Assembly (NCBI GenBank): GCA_910578605.1
Contig: CAJTQG010000001.1
Span: 15,843-71,943, forward strand
Source: an uncultured Lachnospiraceae bacterium
GTDB lineage: Bacteria > Bacillota > Clostridia > Lachnospirales > Lachnospiraceae
Reading direction: 5' to 3'
Length of the DNA: 56,101 nucleotides
Part shown: positions 18,112-26,879 of the stretch, piece by piece
How positions within the stretch are numbered: the stretch's first letter is position 1
How the letters are laid out: every line of letters begins with the position of its first letter
Notes under the pieces: model-generated
The model's database searches: none
What the model saw: only the letters and a program-made list of their open reading frames with translations
What the model was told of the DNA's origin: nothing
Translations under genes and position numbers: made by a program

Positions 18112-21100
18112 CCGATTGCCTCATCCCAGCTATCATCAGCCGGCGGAAGCTCATCTCCCTTTGTCAAATAAATTCTGTCCACCCGAAATCCTGTCTTTAG
18201 AGGAAGGATGCTGAGAATATGCTCCTTTTTTGTCAATTCTATATCCGACAGCAGATTCCAGTAATAAATATGGGAAGTGCCGTAGGTAAACTGCCCTCCA
18301 TGGGAAAATTGTTCCTCCACCGGCTGCACGCTGCCGTCCAATGCCAGCGCAATCAAATCCGAACGGCAGTCGGGAACATACATTAATAGCCACACATGGT
18401 AGATTCCCTTTTCCTGTATCTTTATTTTGTAGTTAAGACTGGGCGCATCCAGGGGCTTCTCATAATAAATGCCCCCTGGCTCCACCTGCATGGCAAGACC
18501 AGTACGACCTGCCGTCTCCGACTGCAAATGCTCCCATCTGCATCTTCCGTCCTTTGCATTGCCAGTCCATGCCCTCTTGCTCTGTGCCAACACACATTCC
18601 GCCTCAATACCCAGTTTTCCGTTTTTCTCCATAAAATCCATTTTTGCGATTTCCATCAGTACATTTTTTGTGCCCCTATCCCCCTGACAGTATTCCCTTC
18701 TTTTTCCTCTTTTTTTCTGACTGTATTCCTCATTGTGGGCATACAGTCGGTCTATTTTCCAAAAATCTTTTCCCCCATACACTTGATTTGGAAGGGGAAC
18801 TTCTTTCTGCCCTACCCTGTAAAATTCCTCCGTCTGCTCCTTAAGCTGATTCCAATCCATCCGAAGCCAATCCTCAGGAAACAAACCGTTTTCAGCTATG
18901 TTGGGAATTCCAAGATTATTTTTCATCTTCTTAGTTGTGTACACAGTAATTTTGTCAATTGTCACAAATTCATCCTTTATTGTTATCCTTAATGTATGCC
19001 TGCCCTCTTTTACTCCTCTCCATGTGCCGGAAAGCTTTTCACCATTGTTTAATATGCTCTCCTTCCACTCTCCCCTCCATTCGTCTGTAATGCAGGATTC
19101 CAACAATACGGCGGGAAAATCGTCAAGCTTTACCTCCATGCGAATTTTTCCTTTTGAATTCAGTGTCACATAGCGCTGTATCTCCACCTCATACTCCCCC
19201 TGGGAGGATGTGTAAAATACATATTCCAATATTGCCGGCTTATCCTTTCTGGGCACAGCCATCACAGCACTGCCGCTCATACGCCCAAGCCCCGGTATCA
19301 CTTTTACATTCTCTGCTCTTTTGAATCCATCGGCGCTCATGCTGACTCCCCCATCTGCTTCCACAGCTCCAAAAATTCCTTGCTGCCTGCCGTTCACAGT
19401 CCTCTTCCTAATGGACAAATACTTTTTTATTCCTGTATTTTTTTCACATATCTCCAATAAAATGTCATCAAATTTATCTCCCCATTCTCTTGACACACAC
19501 ATATAAATGCGTTGTTCTGTTTTGACTGCGCCCTCTGTTTCAGACAAGGTAAGCCATGTATTTTCATGACCGTGAATTTCATAATCCACTTCCCCTCCCC
19601 CCATATTGCCAATCTCAATCCATTTTCTCTGTATCCCTGAGTCAAAGAAAACCAGCTCCCCCAGCTGTACAATCTGTATTCCGTTCCAAGTGACAACACT
19701 CATACAAGGGGATTTTTCAATAATCAACGCTGGCTTTCCTGCCGGATACAGGGGAAGCCCAGGTGGTGGAAAGGCCTCCGGTGTAAGAATATGGCTCCAT
19801 TTTCCATCCTGCATAATATTGTTATAAAAATGCAGCATTTGTCTTCGGCAGTCCATCATCACCCGTGAATACTCAATATATTGGTCTGCTGCTCTTCCAA
19901 GTCCCCGAGCAAAGGACAACCTGCTGCGGTCGGCAAAATAATATTCCCCGTTGCTAAAGAAGGAGGCATGTATTTTCATCAAAAATAGTTCAAAAAAAGC
20001 ATCCCTCTCCTCTTTTGGTATGGAGAGCATCATTGCATTTCCCCTGTCATACAGCTCTTTTAGACAGACAAGCCTTCTTCCCGCCTCGTCCCCATACCCT
20101 TCCTGCATAAATACATCTGAAACCATATGTTCAACTTTTCTCACATTGGTAAGCTGGGCATATTTTTCATATAGTTCTGCCGCTTCCCTGCCAATATCCC
20201 CTGAAAAATTAAAATCCATCCACTCCTGCACAAACCTGTCCGGCTGTCTGGTAATCGCCTCTTTTTTTCCCGCTTCCCATCCATACTGTATAAAATATTC
20301 TATATCCATCTCCAATGGTTTTATGGCCCCTACATTTAATATCCATATTTTTCTGATTCCCTTTTGATAGGATTTTTCCAACTCATTTCCCGTCTGGGCT
20401 AAAGGAATGGAATTGATAAACAGGTAGCTCATTTCTGGGTGCGCCCAGTAAGAATTGTGAAAATAAAGACCGCACCCTCCCTCTCTGGCAGCTTCCTTGG
20501 CATCTGGATATCTCCTCATGTGACCGAAATTATCATCCACCCACATAAGAGTTACATCCTCCGGCACTGTAAGCCCTCCGTCATATATGTCCAAAACTTC
20601 TTTGTAGGGAATAAAAATCTTCACAGCCTGTTTTGCTTTTTCCTCACCTAACACTTGGCTCATAAGTTTACGCTGGTCACGAAAAATTGTCTGCATCAAA
20701 TTTATTTTTTCTCTTAAACGCTGTTCGTCATTTAACGATGTATCCTCATCAATTTTTTTTGTTACAAATCCGTAATCATGAATCCCTCTCATTCCCATTG
20801 TATATGTATTCTCATAGTCCCTGTTTTGCTCCAAGCTTTCTTTCCAATACTCTTGTATTCGCTCCCTGTTTTCACCGTCTATGGAATAATCATATTGCAA
20901 ATTTTCATATCCCTTCTTCTCCACCCAGGGCTTCCACTCATTTTGATTACTTCTAAGAAGCATATCACAGTGGGAGGTCCCCACCACTATACCCATCTCC
21001 TCTGCCAGCTCTCCGTTTCGTGGATTTTCATTAAAATAATTCACATGCATTGCGGGCCAAATATAGTTTGCTTTTAACCGAAGCAATAACTCAAATACTT

Positions 21101-21734
21101 TTTCGTAAAGCTTAGGGCCGATAGTTTTATCACTTGTGTGCTTCTTTGCCCAAGCCTCCAGCTCCTCCTCATCATTGATAAAAATTCCCCTGTACTGTAC
21201 GCAAGGGTAATCCGCCCTGTAAAATTCTGCCGGAATGTGAAGCTCTTGTCTTTTTACTGGCACATCTCCAAAGTAATACCAGGGGGAAACTCCCATCCAC
21301 CTTGAAAACTCATATACCCCAAAAATGGTTCCCCTGCGGTCTGAGCCAGCAATATACAAATCTCCCTCTATCTCCTGAATAATATACCCTTCCCAGCGGT
21401 AGTTACCTGCATCGTCCAATATGGCGCCCACCTTTAAAATACCCTGGTCTATCTTGCTGTCTATTGTTTTATTTTTCCCAATGGTTCCAACCACAATATG
21501 AAGATTTGTTTGTATTTCTTTTATGGTTTGAACTGATTGTATTTCTTGATTTACTTGATTTGCTTTAGTTTTATCTTTCGTCACTTCGGAACAGTTGATG
21601 ACACAAGCACAGCCAACCACTTTTTCAATATCTATCTTTAGCTGTTCTATACTTCTGACTACTGCTTTATTTTCTTGTTTAGAATAGCAAAGTTTTACTT
21701 TTGCTGTCTGTGTTAATATATGTTCTTTTTTCAT
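18108..21734 (-). CDS. Cytoplasmic GH115 alpha-glucuronidase
   Basis: A 1208-aa second GH115 with the same core motifs as the secreted one: IAGSDRRGTIFGVYEFSRW, GVSPWYYFGDVPV, QYRGIFINDEEE, LLLRLKANYIWPAMHVNY, VVGTSHCDMLL, MWVDDNFGHMRRYP, ILNVGAIKPLEMDIEYF. A GH115 C-terminal beta-domain occurs at about 790-930, and a binding-type beta-domain (LGIEAECVLAQS) at about 1035-1195. There is no signal peptide, membrane helix or Big2 tail, so it most likely acts on imported aldouronic oligosaccharides. I chose ATG 21732-21734, nine bases after GAGG; the ORF could begin at 21764. First gene of the operon and divergent from the AraC regulator. Confidence 0.9.
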   Translation of the reverse strand: MKKEHILTQTAKVKLCYSKQENKAVVRSIEQLKIDIEKVVGCACVINCSEVTKDKTKANQVNQEIQSVQTIKEIQTNLHIVVGTIGKNKTIDSKIDQGILKVGAILDDAGNYRWEGYIIQEIEGDLYIAGSDRRGTIFGVYEFSRWMGVSPWYYFGDVPVKRQELHIPAEFYRADYPCVQYRGIFINDEEELEAWAKKHTSDKTIGPKLYEKVFELLLRLKANYIWPAMHVNYFNENPRNGELAEEMGIVVGTSHCDMLLRSNQNEWKPWVEKKGYENLQYDYSIDGENRERIQEYWKESLEQNRDYENTYTMGMRGIHDYGFVTKKIDEDTSLNDEQRLREKINLMQTIFRDQRKLMSQVLGEEKAKQAVKIFIPYKEVLDIYDGGLTVPEDVTLMWVDDNFGHMRRYPDAKEAAREGGCGLYFHNSYWAHPEMSYLFINSIPLAQTGNELEKSYQKGIRKIWILNVGAIKPLEMDIEYFIQYGWEAGKKEAITRQPDRFVQEWMDFNFSGDIGREAAELYEKYAQLTNVRKVEHMVSDVFMQEGYGDEAGRRLVCLKELYDRGNAMMLSIPKEERDAFFELFLMKIHASFFSNGEYYFADRSRLSFARGLGRAADQYIEYSRVMMDCRRQMLHFYNNIMQDGKWSHILTPEAFPPPGLPLYPAGKPALIIEKSPCMSVVTWNGIQIVQLGELVFFDSGIQRKWIEIGNMGGGEVDYEIHGHENTWLTLSETEGAVKTEQRIYMCVSREWGDKFDDILLEICEKNTGIKKYLSIRKRTVNGRQQGIFGAVEADGGVSMSADGFKRAENVKVIPGLGRMSGSAVMAVPRKDKPAILEYVFYTSSQGEYEVEIQRYVTLNSKGKIRMEVKLDDFPAVLLESCITDEWRGEWKESILNNGEKLSGTWRGVKEGRHTLRITIKDEFVTIDKITVYTTKKMKNNLGIPNIAENGLFPEDWLRMDWNQLKEQTEEFYRVGQKEVPLPNQVYGGKDFWKIDRLYAHNEEYSQKKRGKRREYCQGDRGTKNVLMEIAKMDFMEKNGKLGIEAECVLAQSKRAWTGNAKDGRCRWEHLQSETAGRTGLAMQVEPGGIYYEKPLDAPSLNYKIKIQEKGIYHVWLLMYVPDCRSDLIALALDGSVQPVEEQFSHGGQFTYGTSHIYYWNLLSDIELTKKEHILSILPLKTGFRVDRIYLTKGDELPPADDSWDEAIG

Positions 21735-22056
21735 TTTTTCCCACCTCACTTGCATTTTGAGCATTCATTACTTATATTGACTTTGCTTTCTTTTTACTAT
21801 AGAATATCACTATATTTTCCTATATTCTTTTGCTATATTGTGATTTTTCTTTGCAAAGTTGCGATTGGGAAAAATTACTAATGTACTGACCTGTTGATTT
21901 GTAATTGAACTATGCTGAATATCAATAAGTCTATATACTAGATTCATATAGATTTATATAAATTTATAAATGATAACAGAATAGAAAAGAGAGAATGGAA
22001 ACTACATAAGATTAGAAAAATCCACACAAATGTTCTCAAAATGGAGGATTGATGAT
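21735..22056. promoter_or_regulatory. Divergent control region between GH115 operon and araC-like gene
   Basis: A 322-bp AT-rich intergenic region. CTATATT occurs three times (21810-21816, 21820-21826, 21833-21839), spaced 10 and 13 bp. Such helically phased direct repeats are what AraC-family dimers bind, and they sit 70-125 bp before the GH115 start. No single promoter pair stands out on either strand. The operator reading is inference. Confidence 0.4.
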
Positions 22057-22887
22057 ATGATACAATTATACTCAGATCAACTAGAATTTAAGATTTACAG
22101 AGACTACAATCACTGGAATCCCGATTTTCATATGCATAATTTTTATGAAATATTTTTTCTGCGCCAAGGAAATATAGATTTTTACATGAATAACACAAAA
22201 AGACATATTGTGCCTGGAACTATGGTATTTATCACAGATCAAGACATTCATAAAAGTATACTTATCTCTGACGACATTTATGAGCGGGCTTTTATACACA
22301 TCCCCCCAGCCCTTATCACTTCCTGTTCCAGCCCTCTTACCAACTTGTCTGGTTGCTTTCACTCTTCCTTTGGGCAGTTTTTTCAACTGAGCCAAAAACA
22401 GGGAGACCTTTTTTTCAACACCGTACAAAATATGATTCACTTAGAAAAAAACAAAGAATTTGGACATGATATTATGATTCATTCTGAGTTACTGAAAATT
22501 CTCGTATCAGCAAATTCACTATGTCAAAGTAATACAGAAAACCAATTTTCAGAACAATACTCTAGGCGCATCTGTGATATGATTCATTACATTGAAGAAC
22601 ATTTAAGCGAAAACTTAACATTAGAATCAATTGCGAAACATTTTTCTATTGATAAATATCATTTATGCCATATTTTTAAGACAGAGACAAACTCAACCGT
22701 TTATCATTATATCCAATTAAAAAGAATAGCCCTCGCCAAACGGCTGCTGGCAGAAGGCCACAGCTTAACGGAAGTATGCTTTGACGCGGGATTTAATGAT
22801 TATAATCATTTTATTACTACCTTCAAAAAGCACAGTGGAATGACTCCAAAAAAATATGTGCAGACATCCTGTGCTAATATTCCATAA
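22057..22887 (+). CDS. AraC-family transcriptional regulator
   Basis: A 276-aa regulator with an N-terminal cupin-type sensing domain (about 10-110; HWNPDFHMHNFYEIFFLRQG, then GTMVFITDQDIH) and a C-terminal double helix-turn-helix (about 175-275; TLESIAKHFSIDKYHLCHIF and SLTEVCFDAGFNDYNHFITT, ending in the family signature SGMTPKKY). Start ATG at 22057 is nine bases after GGAGG. Divergent orientation next to the GH115 operon and the sugar-regulator class make it the likely activator of that operon in response to a xylan-derived sugar; the ligand is not determinable. Confidence 0.9.
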   Translation: MIQLYSDQLEFKIYRDYNHWNPDFHMHNFYEIFFLRQGNIDFYMNNTKRHIVPGTMVFITDQDIHKSILISDDIYERAFIHIPPALITSCSSPLTNLSGCFHSSFGQFFQLSQKQGDLFFNTVQNMIHLEKNKEFGHDIMIHSELLKILVSANSLCQSNTENQFSEQYSRRICDMIHYIEEHLSENLTLESIAKHFSIDKYHLCHIFKTETNSTVYHYIQLKRIALAKRLLAEGHSLTEVCFDAGFNDYNHFITTFKKHSGMTPKKYVQTSCANIP

Positions 22888-23029
22888 TACTAAACAGTTT
22901 AAGTAAATAAATTTTTAATACAAAGCTGTTTCATTTTTTGTAAAATTGATTTTTATTTTCAGGTTTGCTTATGTTAGTTTATATTATCAAATCTTTCCTT
23001 TATTTGTACATTTTTATGAGCAATTATTT

Positions 23030-23497
23030 CTATCTTATCATTTTTTGCAAACTTGTTATTGATATGTTCAACAAATTCTGAAAAGACTTCCTAAATTTAT
23101 CATCATCTTCCTCCGTTCTCTTTTTAGGCCCTTTCAGATGATTTTTATTGGACGTCCTTCTTGCCTTTTTACCTAAATGCCTTTCCATAAGCATCAAATC
23201 AATATTTTCATTGGTATACCATTTTCCCGATTGATGTATAGCGTATGCTCCCTTTTCCAGAGCCATTGCCGCCACACCATAATCTTGGGTTACCACAATA
23301 TCATCCTTTTTGCAAAGATTTATCAATGCAAAATCAACGGCATCTGCTCCCGCACCAATTATTTTCACTTCGCTGTAATCGGATGTGAGCACATGATTGG
23401 TGTCACATAAAAGCATAACCGGAATATTGTACTTCTTCGCCTCCTGTTCCACAATGGAAATCACGGGACAGGCGTCCCCATCTATATATATTTTCAT
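23030..23497 (-). CDS. YaiI/YqxD-family (DUF188) protein
   Basis: A 155-aa PIN-like protein. It shows the family hallmarks: N-terminal KIYIDGDACPV, then VTSDYSEVKIIGAGADAVDFAL, DDIVVTQDYGVAAMAL and SGKWYTNENID, and a basic C-terminus. The conserved acidic residues (the two D of DGDACP, D of AVDFAL, D of TQDYG) suggest a PIN-domain metal site, so a nuclease is possible, but the biological role of the family is not established. ATG 23495-23497 was chosen because the upstream ATG sits directly on the AAAGG ribosome-binding site. Monocistronic in appearance. Confidence 0.88.
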   Translation of the reverse strand: MKIYIDGDACPVISIVEQEAKKYNIPVMLLCDTNHVLTSDYSEVKIIGAGADAVDFALINLCKKDDIVVTQDYGVAAMALEKGAYAIHQSGKWYTNENIDLMLMERHLGKKARRTSNKNHLKGPKKRTEEDDDKFRKSFQNLLNISITSLQKMIR

Positions 23498-23567
23498 TTC
23501 GCTCATCCTTTTCCTATTACTCTGACGATTAAATATCTTAAGTATTTTTTGCCAGATACATGATTTC

Positions 23568-24037
23568 TTACTCTAAAACATAAATACCAGGAGCATCCTC
23601 CTCATCTCTCCACTTAAACCCCTCCGGCTTCCCCTCCTCTGTCATAACCTCTATAATATACAGACCTATTTTTTCCGGTTTTTTATCATTTTCTACATAA
23701 AATGTTATATGCAGCTCATAAGTATCATCACCGTTGGTGACTGTATATTTTGTGACATTATCACATTAGTTATTTCCCCGTAATCTGAAGTCCGATGTGT
23801 GCTCACGTTGCCCTTATAGCCATCCTCACAGCCTGGAAAAAAGTTTATCAGCTCATCTATATTTTCATCGAGAGTCTCTGCATTTTCCAAAGCATAATCA
23901 GAAAATAATTCTTTTAGTGCATCTTTATCCTCTTTCTCTAATGCCTCCATTATAGACTTCATCATTTTGTCTGCTTCCTCTTCACCAAAACACATCCTCC
24001 TAAATTTTTCATAACTTGCACAAATTATCATCAACAA
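23568..24037 (-). pseudogene. Degraded DUF5104-like lipoprotein gene
   Basis: Two frames together make one protein. The first (from about 24037) reads EEEADKMMKSIMEALEKED, ALKELFSDYAL and INFFPGCEDGYKGNVSTHRT. Near 23755-23765 the frame shifts by one base. The second reads KYTVTNGDDTYELHITFYV, then PEKIGLYIIEVMTEEG, and ends APGIYVLE at 23568. This order resembles DUF5104-type Firmicutes lipoproteins (recall only). The N-terminus is also damaged: the expected signal peptide and lipobox are interrupted by a stop, and no start codon has a properly spaced ribosome-binding site. I treat it as a pseudogene with at least two lesions, which makes simple sequencing error less likely. Confidence 0.6.
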
Positions 24038-24180
24038 ATATATTAGACATCATAAATATACACCTACATCATAACACAAAAATTATATTTCTTAACTCAT
24101 AATTTGCCAATTACTTTTATGCAGACATAAACATTCTATTAAACCTATAAATCCTTTTTCCGATTTTGGAATGTTAATTA

Positions 24181-24231
24181 TTGATATAGACAAAACAAAT
24201 AGATATAATAATTTTTGTCATAATATGACAA
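24181..24231 (+). promoter_or_regulatory. Promoter and palindromic operator of the WYL regulator gene
   Basis: TTGATA (24181-24186), 17-bp spacer, TATAAT (24204-24209). Directly downstream is the perfect palindrome TTGTCATAATATGACAA (24215-24231), covering the predicted transcription start. Autoregulation by the encoded WYL protein is the simplest reading. Confidence 0.75.
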
Positions 24232-24268
24232 GTTTTAAGCACCGTTTTTTTCAAAGGAGGGAATATCG

Positions 24269-25165
24269 ATGAAGGAAAGCAGGTTATTTAAAATTATTTA
24301 CTATTTACTTGATAAGGGAAAAGCTAGTGCACCTGAATTAGCAAAAAAGTTTGAAGTATCAGTAAGAACTATATATAGAGATATTGACGCCCTGAGCGAA
24401 GCCGGCATCCCCATCTATGCAGAGGCAGGGAGAAACGGAGGTATCCATTTATTAAATGGCTTTGTTTTAGACAGGGCAATATTATCGGAAGAGGAAAAAC
24501 AGGAAATCCTTGCGGCATTACAAAGCCTTAACGCTGCACCCAATGTAGACAGCGACAATATATTACAGAAGCTTTCTGCTGTATTCCATATCCAAACAGA
24601 CAATTGGATTGAGGTGGATTTTTCCAGGTGGGGAAATGCGGAATCTGATAATGAAAAATTTGAAATGCTGAAAACAGCCATCATCCAATGTAAGACCGTT
24701 AAAATTCGCTATGCCAGCTCCTATGAGATGGTAAGTCAAAGAAAGATACATCCGCTAAAGCTTGTTTACAAATCAAAGGCATGGTATTTAAAAGCGTTCT
24801 GTACTGAAAAACAAGATTACCGAATATTCAAATTAAATCGCATATTAGATTTAGAAGTGTTAAATGAATCATTTCTCTATCATAATTATCCGCATCCACT
24901 TGATAATTCTGAAAAACAATATAAAGAAATAGTACTTCAATTTCCAAAGGAAATGGCCTATCGGGTTTACGATGAATTTGACAGAACACAAGTGCAAAGA
25001 CAGGAAAATGGTGATTTGATTGTATGTGCAAATATGCCGGAGGACAAATGGCTTACTGGATTCTTATTGTCATTTGGAACACAAGTTGATATTATCTCAC
25101 CTGCTTATTTAAAAGAAACATTGGCACAACAGGCAAAATTAATATATGAAAAAAACAAACCTTGA
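24269..25165 (+). CDS. YafY-type HTH/WYL-domain transcriptional regulator
   Basis: A 298-aa regulator. The N-terminal winged helix (about 5-60) reads LFKIIYYLLDKGKASAPELA, then FEVSVRTIYRDIDALSEAGI, the DeoR/HTH_11 pattern. A middle WYL domain (about 130-215) contains KIHPLKLVYKSKAWYLKAFC and YRIFKLNRI, and a C-terminal WCX-like domain follows. WYL proteins bind small ligands or nucleic acid and often repress or activate one neighbouring gene. AAAGGAGGGAATATCG precedes the ATG. The stop codon overlaps the operator of the downstream ClbS-like gene, and both genes have TGTCA/TGACA inverted repeats at their promoters, so this protein probably controls both. Confidence 0.88.
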   Translation: MKESRLFKIIYYLLDKGKASAPELAKKFEVSVRTIYRDIDALSEAGIPIYAEAGRNGGIHLLNGFVLDRAILSEEEKQEILAALQSLNAAPNVDSDNILQKLSAVFHIQTDNWIEVDFSRWGNAESDNEKFEMLKTAIIQCKTVKIRYASSYEMVSQRKIHPLKLVYKSKAWYLKAFCTEKQDYRIFKLNRILDLEVLNESFLYHNYPHPLDNSEKQYKEIVLQFPKEMAYRVYDEFDRTQVQRQENGDLIVCANMPEDKWLTGFLLSFGTQVDIISPAYLKETLAQQAKLIYEKNKP

Positions 25166-25190
25166 CACAAGGTGTCAGTAATACTTTGAT
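25162..25190 (+). promoter_or_regulatory. Promoter and operator of the ClbS-like gene
   Basis: TTGACA (25162-25167), 17-bp spacer, TTTGAT (25185-25190), a weak -10. The inverted repeat TGACAC-AAG-GTGTCA (25163-25177) covers the -35 and the stop codon of the WYL gene. A site in the spacer paired with a poor -10 suits an activator or derepression by the WYL protein. Confidence 0.6.
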
Positions 25191-25239
25191 AAAATATAAT
25201 TCGTAATCTTGAAATTTTAATTTTCAAAAAGGAGAAACT

Positions 25240-25791
25240 ATGAGCAGACCAACAACAAAAACAGATTTAATCACCCAAGCCACTGAAAATTATGATAAAA
25301 TGAACACGCTTATCTTAAACTTAACGGAACAGGAATTGTCAACACCCTTTGATTTTACTGCTGATGAGAAAAAGAAAGAAGCTCACTGGAAAAGAGATTA
25401 TAATCTCAGAGACATTCTTATTCACCTGTACGAGTGGCACCAACTCTTACTTAGATGGGTACAAAAAAATCAAAACGGTGATATGAAACCGTTTATTCCT
25501 GCACCCTATAATTGGAAAACATACTCACAAATGAATCTGAATTTTTGGAAGAAACATCAAAATACTTCATTGGAATCAGCAAAAGAAATGCTGCAGGAAT
25601 CTCATTGCCAAGTGGTAAATCTAGCGAAAACTTTCTCTAATGAAGAACTATTTTCTAAAGGAATCTATAAATGGGTGGGCGGCAGTACATTGGGTTCATA
25701 CTTTATCAGTGCTACATCAAGTCATTACGATTGGGCTATGAAGAAACTAAAGGCTCATAAGAAACATTGCAAATCTATGAACCAAACATGA
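25240..25791 (+). CDS. ClbS/DfsB-family protein (DUF1706)
   Basis: A 183-aa cytosolic four-helix-bundle protein of the DinB-like ClbS/DfsB group. Recognisable segments: MSRPTTKTDLITQATENYDK, FDFTADEKKKEAHWKRDYNL, RDILIHLYEWHQLLLRWVQ, PAPYNWKTYSQMN and GSYFISATSSHYDWAMKKLK. ClbS hydrolyses the cyclopropane of colibactin and protects the producer; most relatives have unknown substrates, so toxin or electrophile detoxification is only a family-level guess. The ribosome-binding site is AAAGGAGAAACT. Sits 74 bp after the WYL regulator with its own operator, as an inducible single-gene target. Confidence 0.85.
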   Translation: MSRPTTKTDLITQATENYDKMNTLILNLTEQELSTPFDFTADEKKKEAHWKRDYNLRDILIHLYEWHQLLLRWVQKNQNGDMKPFIPAPYNWKTYSQMNLNFWKKHQNTSLESAKEMLQESHCQVVNLAKTFSNEELFSKGIYKWVGGSTLGSYFISATSSHYDWAMKKLKAHKKHCKSMNQT

Positions 25792-25843
25792 TGCACCAAT
25801 ATATTAGCGTAGTGATATACTAATCTTGTAACACCATGTTTGG
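25782..25843. repeat. 9-bp inverted repeat at the ClbS-like gene end
   Basis: CCAAACATG (25782-25790) and CATGTTTGG (25835-25843) with a 44-nt loop. It may serve as a weak terminator, but no T-tract follows. Confidence 0.35.
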
Positions 25844-25881
25844 ATAATGTATAATAAAGCAAACTAGGAGAGTACCATTAT

Positions 25882-26181
25882 GTCAAAAAAATTACTGAAC
25901 TGGAGAAGAAGAACCTTTTCTTAAAAAAAGTCAGATACCATAAACAGCAAATAATAGAGGAAATAAAAAATATTTACTATAACAATAACAGGATAATCAG
26001 ACACAAGGGGATGAAGATATTTCCCAATCTTCTAAAACAAACCTTTAAGGCAGATGCAAAAAATAAAATATGGTGTACAGATTTTACATATATTCGTTTA
26101 AGCAATGGAAAGATGCGGTACAACTGCACCATAATCCACCTCCTGCTAAGACTAGGCGGGAGGGTGTTTCCGAACGTCTAA
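25882..26181 (+). pseudogene. IS3-family transposase (orfB) remnant with internal deletion
   Basis: A 99-codon open frame without a proper start. It reads KKITELEKKNLFLKKVRYHK, NIYYNNNRIIRHKGMKIF and KADAKNKIWCTDFTYIRLSN. This is IS3/IS150-type OrfB: a piece of the helical N-terminus joined directly to the start of the integrase core (the first D of the DDE triad is in CTDFTY). The 30 or so residues normally between GMKI and the KIWCTDF region are missing, and the rest of the catalytic core, with the second D and the E, is gone after about codon 87. A nearby ATG at 25880 is out of frame. A dead scar. Confidence 0.7.
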
Positions 26182-26223
26182 TTTGCAATTGGAATTTAGT
26201 TTGCCGGAATGCTGCATATTTTG

Positions 26224-26757
26224 TTAATGAAATAATTCTCTAATAATCATTTTTGCACACTCCTCTGGACTATATATACTTGTGTCAACCTTGGTACTAT
26301 ACTTAATGTTTTCAGCCATTAAATCATACTGTTCCTGGGATTGTGTTTCTTCTCTGTCTCCGCGAATAATATTACGCTGTCTGCAAATATCCAATGGGCA
26401 ATACACTTCTACTATATCAAGTGGATTATTTCTTAATATTTCTAATAACTGATGGTAGTGAGGCCTTATCTCTTCCCTCTCAACTAAAATTCCATCTATT
26501 AGTACATTCTTCCCCATATCAGAATATAGTTTTGCTGTGTGATACATCATAATGATGATTTCGCTAAGATACTTCCAGTAATCTTTGCGCAGATAATTCT
26601 CTCCAACCATTTCCTGAAACAAGTCATTAGCGACAACATAAAAAAAGATATCCTCCTGAGCTTGAAGAGATTCCACAATAGAAGTTTTTCCTGCACTAGT
26701 AACACCATTCAAAAAAATAATTCTTCCTTTTTCATATTCTTTTTCATATTTTTTCAT
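26224..26757 (-). CDS. Chloramphenicol-phosphotransferase-like P-loop kinase
   Basis: A 177-aa nucleotide kinase fold. P-loop GVTSAGKT at residues 18-25, then a long helix and a Walker-B-like NVLIDGIL (about 95), the LEILRNNPLDIVEVYCPLDI strand-turn, and an arginine-rich lid (QRNIIRGDRE). This is the layout of chloramphenicol 3-O-phosphotransferase (CPT) and its many uncharacterised relatives; most genomic members probably do not act on chloramphenicol. ATG at 26757 was chosen over 26769 because the latter abuts the AAAAGG site. Alone, between an IS3 scar and a terminator. Phosphate acceptor unknown. Confidence 0.75.
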   Translation of the reverse strand: MKKYEKEYEKGRIIFLNGVTSAGKTSIVESLQAQEDIFFYVVANDLFQEMVGENYLRKDYWKYLSEIIIMMYHTAKLYSDMGKNVLIDGILVEREEIRPHYHQLLEILRNNPLDIVEVYCPLDICRQRNIIRGDREETQSQEQYDLMAENIKYSTKVDTSIYSPEECAKMIIRELFH

Positions 26758-26830
26758 ATTCTTTACCATTCCTTTTTTATTTTCAATATATCATATGCAT
26801 ATTGGTTTGTCATTCTCATATGATAATTGA

Positions 26831-26870
26831 AAAAAACGAGAGAAACACATAAAATCCATTTCTCTCGTTT
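26831..26870 (-). terminator. Rho-independent terminator of the CD3324-like gene
   Basis: 12-bp perfect stem AAACGAGAGAAA / TTTCTCTCGTTT (arms 26834-26845 and 26859-26870). On the minus strand it runs into a T-tract. It lies 10 bp past the stop of the CD3324-like gene. Confidence 0.85.
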
Positions 26871-26879
26871 CCTATTATT

